8,611 bases of DNA from Anaerolineae bacterium (GTDB taxonomy: Bacteria; Chloroflexota; Anaerolineae; 4572-78; NAK82). The stretch's first letter is position 1. Each line of letters opens with the position of its first letter. Position numbers and translations under genes: made by a program. The notes beneath the pieces are model-generated. The model ran no database searches. It saw only the letters and a program-made list of their open reading frames with translations, and was not told the DNA's origin. The DNA is taken from positions 1 through 8,611 of the forward strand of contig JAUVPY010000079.1 of assembly GCA_030598425.1 (NCBI GenBank), read 5' to 3'. Below, in pieces: positions 5,449 through 8,611 of the stretch.

Positions 5449-6621
5449 ATGCAGATCACCATCTGCGGCGGTGGAAACGGCGCTCATACGTTAGCTGGTC
5501 TGATCTCCGCCAAGCAAGATTATCGGGTCAATGTATACACTCCTCTCAGCGATGAAGTCCAGCGCTGGCACCAAGGCATAGAGGCCGGTGGGGGAATCAC
5601 CTTGGTCAGCCACGATCGCCTGCTGATAGGCCGTCCGCACCGGGTGAGTGACGATCCCTCCAGCGTGGTACCAGGTTCGCAACTGGTGTTGTTGTCGTTG
5701 CCGGCTTTTGCTCACGAAATCATCCTGCGCGATGTCGCTCCTTACCTCGGCGACGGCGCGTGGATAGGTGCTCTGCCCGCTCGTGGGGCCTTCGATTGGT
5801 GTGCCAGGGAGGTGCTGGGTGAGGTGGAGAAACCGTCCGTTCTATTTGGTCTGCAGACCTTGCCTTGGGCCTGCCGCATCCGAGAATATGGGCGTGAAGT
5901 CGAAATCCTGGGTACCAAAGCAGCGGTGGACCTGGCTGCCTGGCCTTCCGACCACGCCGAGGGTATCTCCGCATTGCTGAGCGATTTGCTGGAAATGCCC
6001 GTGTGCCCCATAAGCGGTTTCTTGAGCCTTACTTTGGCCAGCACAGGCCAGCTTATTCACCCCGGCGTGATGTACGGCCTATTCCGCGACTGGGATGGCC
6101 AACCGTATGCCGAGGCGCCGCTCTTCTACCACGGCATTGATGCTGCGACGGCCGACATCCTCCAGCAGTTGAGCGATGAGGTTCAATCCTTGCGTGCCCT
6201 GCTGGAAGCGCGTTTCCCGGAGCTGGACCTTTCTGCTGTGATGCCGCTTTACGATTGGCTGCTCCGTGCCTACGGCGATACAATTGGCGACCCCTCGTCG
6301 CTGCTAAACTGCTTCGTCTCCAACACTGGCTACGTTGGCCTTCGGGCCCCAATGCGGCCGACTGACCAGGGGTTGGTGCCGGACTTTCGAGCCCGCTATC
6401 TGGCTGAGGATGTGCCCTATGGTCTGGTCGTGACTCGGGGAATTGCTGAGTTGGTCGACCTGCCGACGCCTATGATCGACCAAGTCATCACCTGGGCGCA
6501 AGAAGCGCTTGAGCAGGAGTTTCTTATTGGTGGGAGGCTGATAGGACGGAGTGTAGCAACTTCACGCGCACCACAGCGCTATGGTCTCAATTCGCTGGAT
6601 GAGGTGATGCGTGCTGCGTGA
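5449..6621 (+). CDS. Opine (octopine/nopaline) dehydrogenase family protein
   Basis: The 390-residue protein has the size and order of the NAD/NADP octopine-nopaline dehydrogenase family. An N-terminal Rossmann domain carries GGGNGAH (7-13), LSLPAFAH (82-89) and TLPWACRIREYG (137-148). The C-terminal helical domain begins with STGQLIHPGVMYG (198-210), where His204 matches the catalytic histidine of octopine dehydrogenase, and includes the family-typical RYLAEDVPYGLV (316-327). Known members reductively join an amino acid to a 2-oxo acid to make an N-(carboxyalkyl) amino acid, or run it in reverse to degrade opines; others in the family have unknown substrates. A good Shine-Dalgarno (AGGGAG, 5436-5441) precedes the ATG by seven bases. 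It follows the regulator by four bases and precedes the B12 mutase-like gene by 107 bases. It may act on the substrate or product of that mutase; this is inference. Confidence 0.85.
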   Translation: MQITICGGGNGAHTLAGLISAKQDYRVNVYTPLSDEVQRWHQGIEAGGGITLVSHDRLLIGRPHRVSDDPSSVVPGSQLVLLSLPAFAHEIILRDVAPYLGDGAWIGALPARGAFDWCAREVLGEVEKPSVLFGLQTLPWACRIREYGREVEILGTKAAVDLAAWPSDHAEGISALLSDLLEMPVCPISGFLSLTLASTGQLIHPGVMYGLFRDWDGQPYAEAPLFYHGIDAATADILQQLSDEVQSLRALLEARFPELDLSAVMPLYDWLLRAYGDTIGDPSSLLNCFVSNTGYVGLRAPMRPTDQGLVPDFRARYLAEDVPYGLVVTRGIAELVDLPTPMIDQVITWAQEALEQEFLIGGRLIGRSVATSRAPQRYGLNSLDEVMRAA

Positions 6622-6684
6622 AACGTGAAGCGAAAAACGCGAAATATGATGGGTGCCTCTAGGTTTCACGTTTTTCGTTTTGCG
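6617..6684. repeat. Heptamer-built hairpin between dehydrogenase and B12 gene
   Basis: The left arm is four tandem heptamers (CGTGAAA, CGTGAAG, CGAAAAA, CGCGAAA; 6617-6644), the first covering the dehydrogenase stop codon. The right arm is three inverted heptamers (TTTCACG, TTTTTCG, TTTTGCG; 6664-6684). The last three left heptamers pair with the right arm over 21 positions: 17 Watson-Crick, three G-U and one C-A mismatch, around a 19-base loop. It may attenuate read-through to the next gene or be a copy of a dispersed intergenic repeat. Confidence 0.75.
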
Positions 6685-6715
6685 CTATCTGCTTTATCCA
6701 ACCAAGATTCAGAAG

Positions 6716-6723
6716 AGGAGGTG
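6716..6723 (+). promoter_or_regulatory. Strong ribosome binding site of the B12 gene
   Basis: AGGAGGTG is a near-perfect Shine-Dalgarno, five bases before ATG 6729. It is by far the strongest in the window and fixes the start of the B12-dependent gene. It implies high translation of that gene even if the upstream hairpin reduces transcription. Confidence 0.85.
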
Positions 6724-6728
6724 TCCAA

Positions 6729-8611
<1,883 letters not shown>

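Noticed and set aside
6617..6684. CRISPR array
   Set aside because: The units are contiguous 7-mers in two opposite arms with no spacers; this is a hairpin, not a repeat-spacer array.

Overview
The window looks like bacterial chromosome from a moderately GC-rich organism. The paired sigma-like and double HxxxCxxC zinc-finger genes at the left, and the TTTCACG-type heptamer hairpin near 6.65 kb, remind me of Chloroflexota (Anaerolineae-like) genomes. That placement is an inference from recall, not from a search. No rRNA, tRNA, CRISPR array, transposase or phage gene is visible.

Left part (1-2000): on the minus strand lie a sigma-70-family-like factor (565-1254) and, 151 bp downstream, the start of a putative zinc-binding anti-sigma-type protein that leaves the window at base 1. 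Upstream of the sigma gene is a compact 28-bp double palindrome (1346-1373), which can be read as promoter elements in both directions. A small unrecognised plus-strand gene (1485-1937) follows on the other side and ends at a clear intrinsic terminator (1963-1985).

Middle (2000-4400): a two-gene plus-strand operon with its own promoter. It encodes a UMF1/Atg22-like major facilitator and a monofunctional biotin-protein ligase (birA type, no DNA-binding domain). The genes are separated by one base. Two tandem stem-loops lie just after birA.

Right part (4400-8611): a catabolic-looking plus-strand cluster. A MurR/RpiR-family regulator (HTH_6 plus SIS domain) sits behind an extended -10 promoter flanked by a 9-bp inverted repeat. 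Four bases after it comes an octopine/nopaline (opine) dehydrogenase-family enzyme. Next is a 21-position hairpin built from heptamers, then a large B12-dependent protein running off the right edge. The last protein has an N-terminal cobalamin-binding domain fused to a barrel that aligns by eye with the epsilon subunit of glutamate mutase, with several substrate-contact residues changed. Regulator, opine-type dehydrogenase and fused B12 mutase together may be an undescribed amino-acid rearrangement/oxidation pathway. This is the most interesting part of the window.
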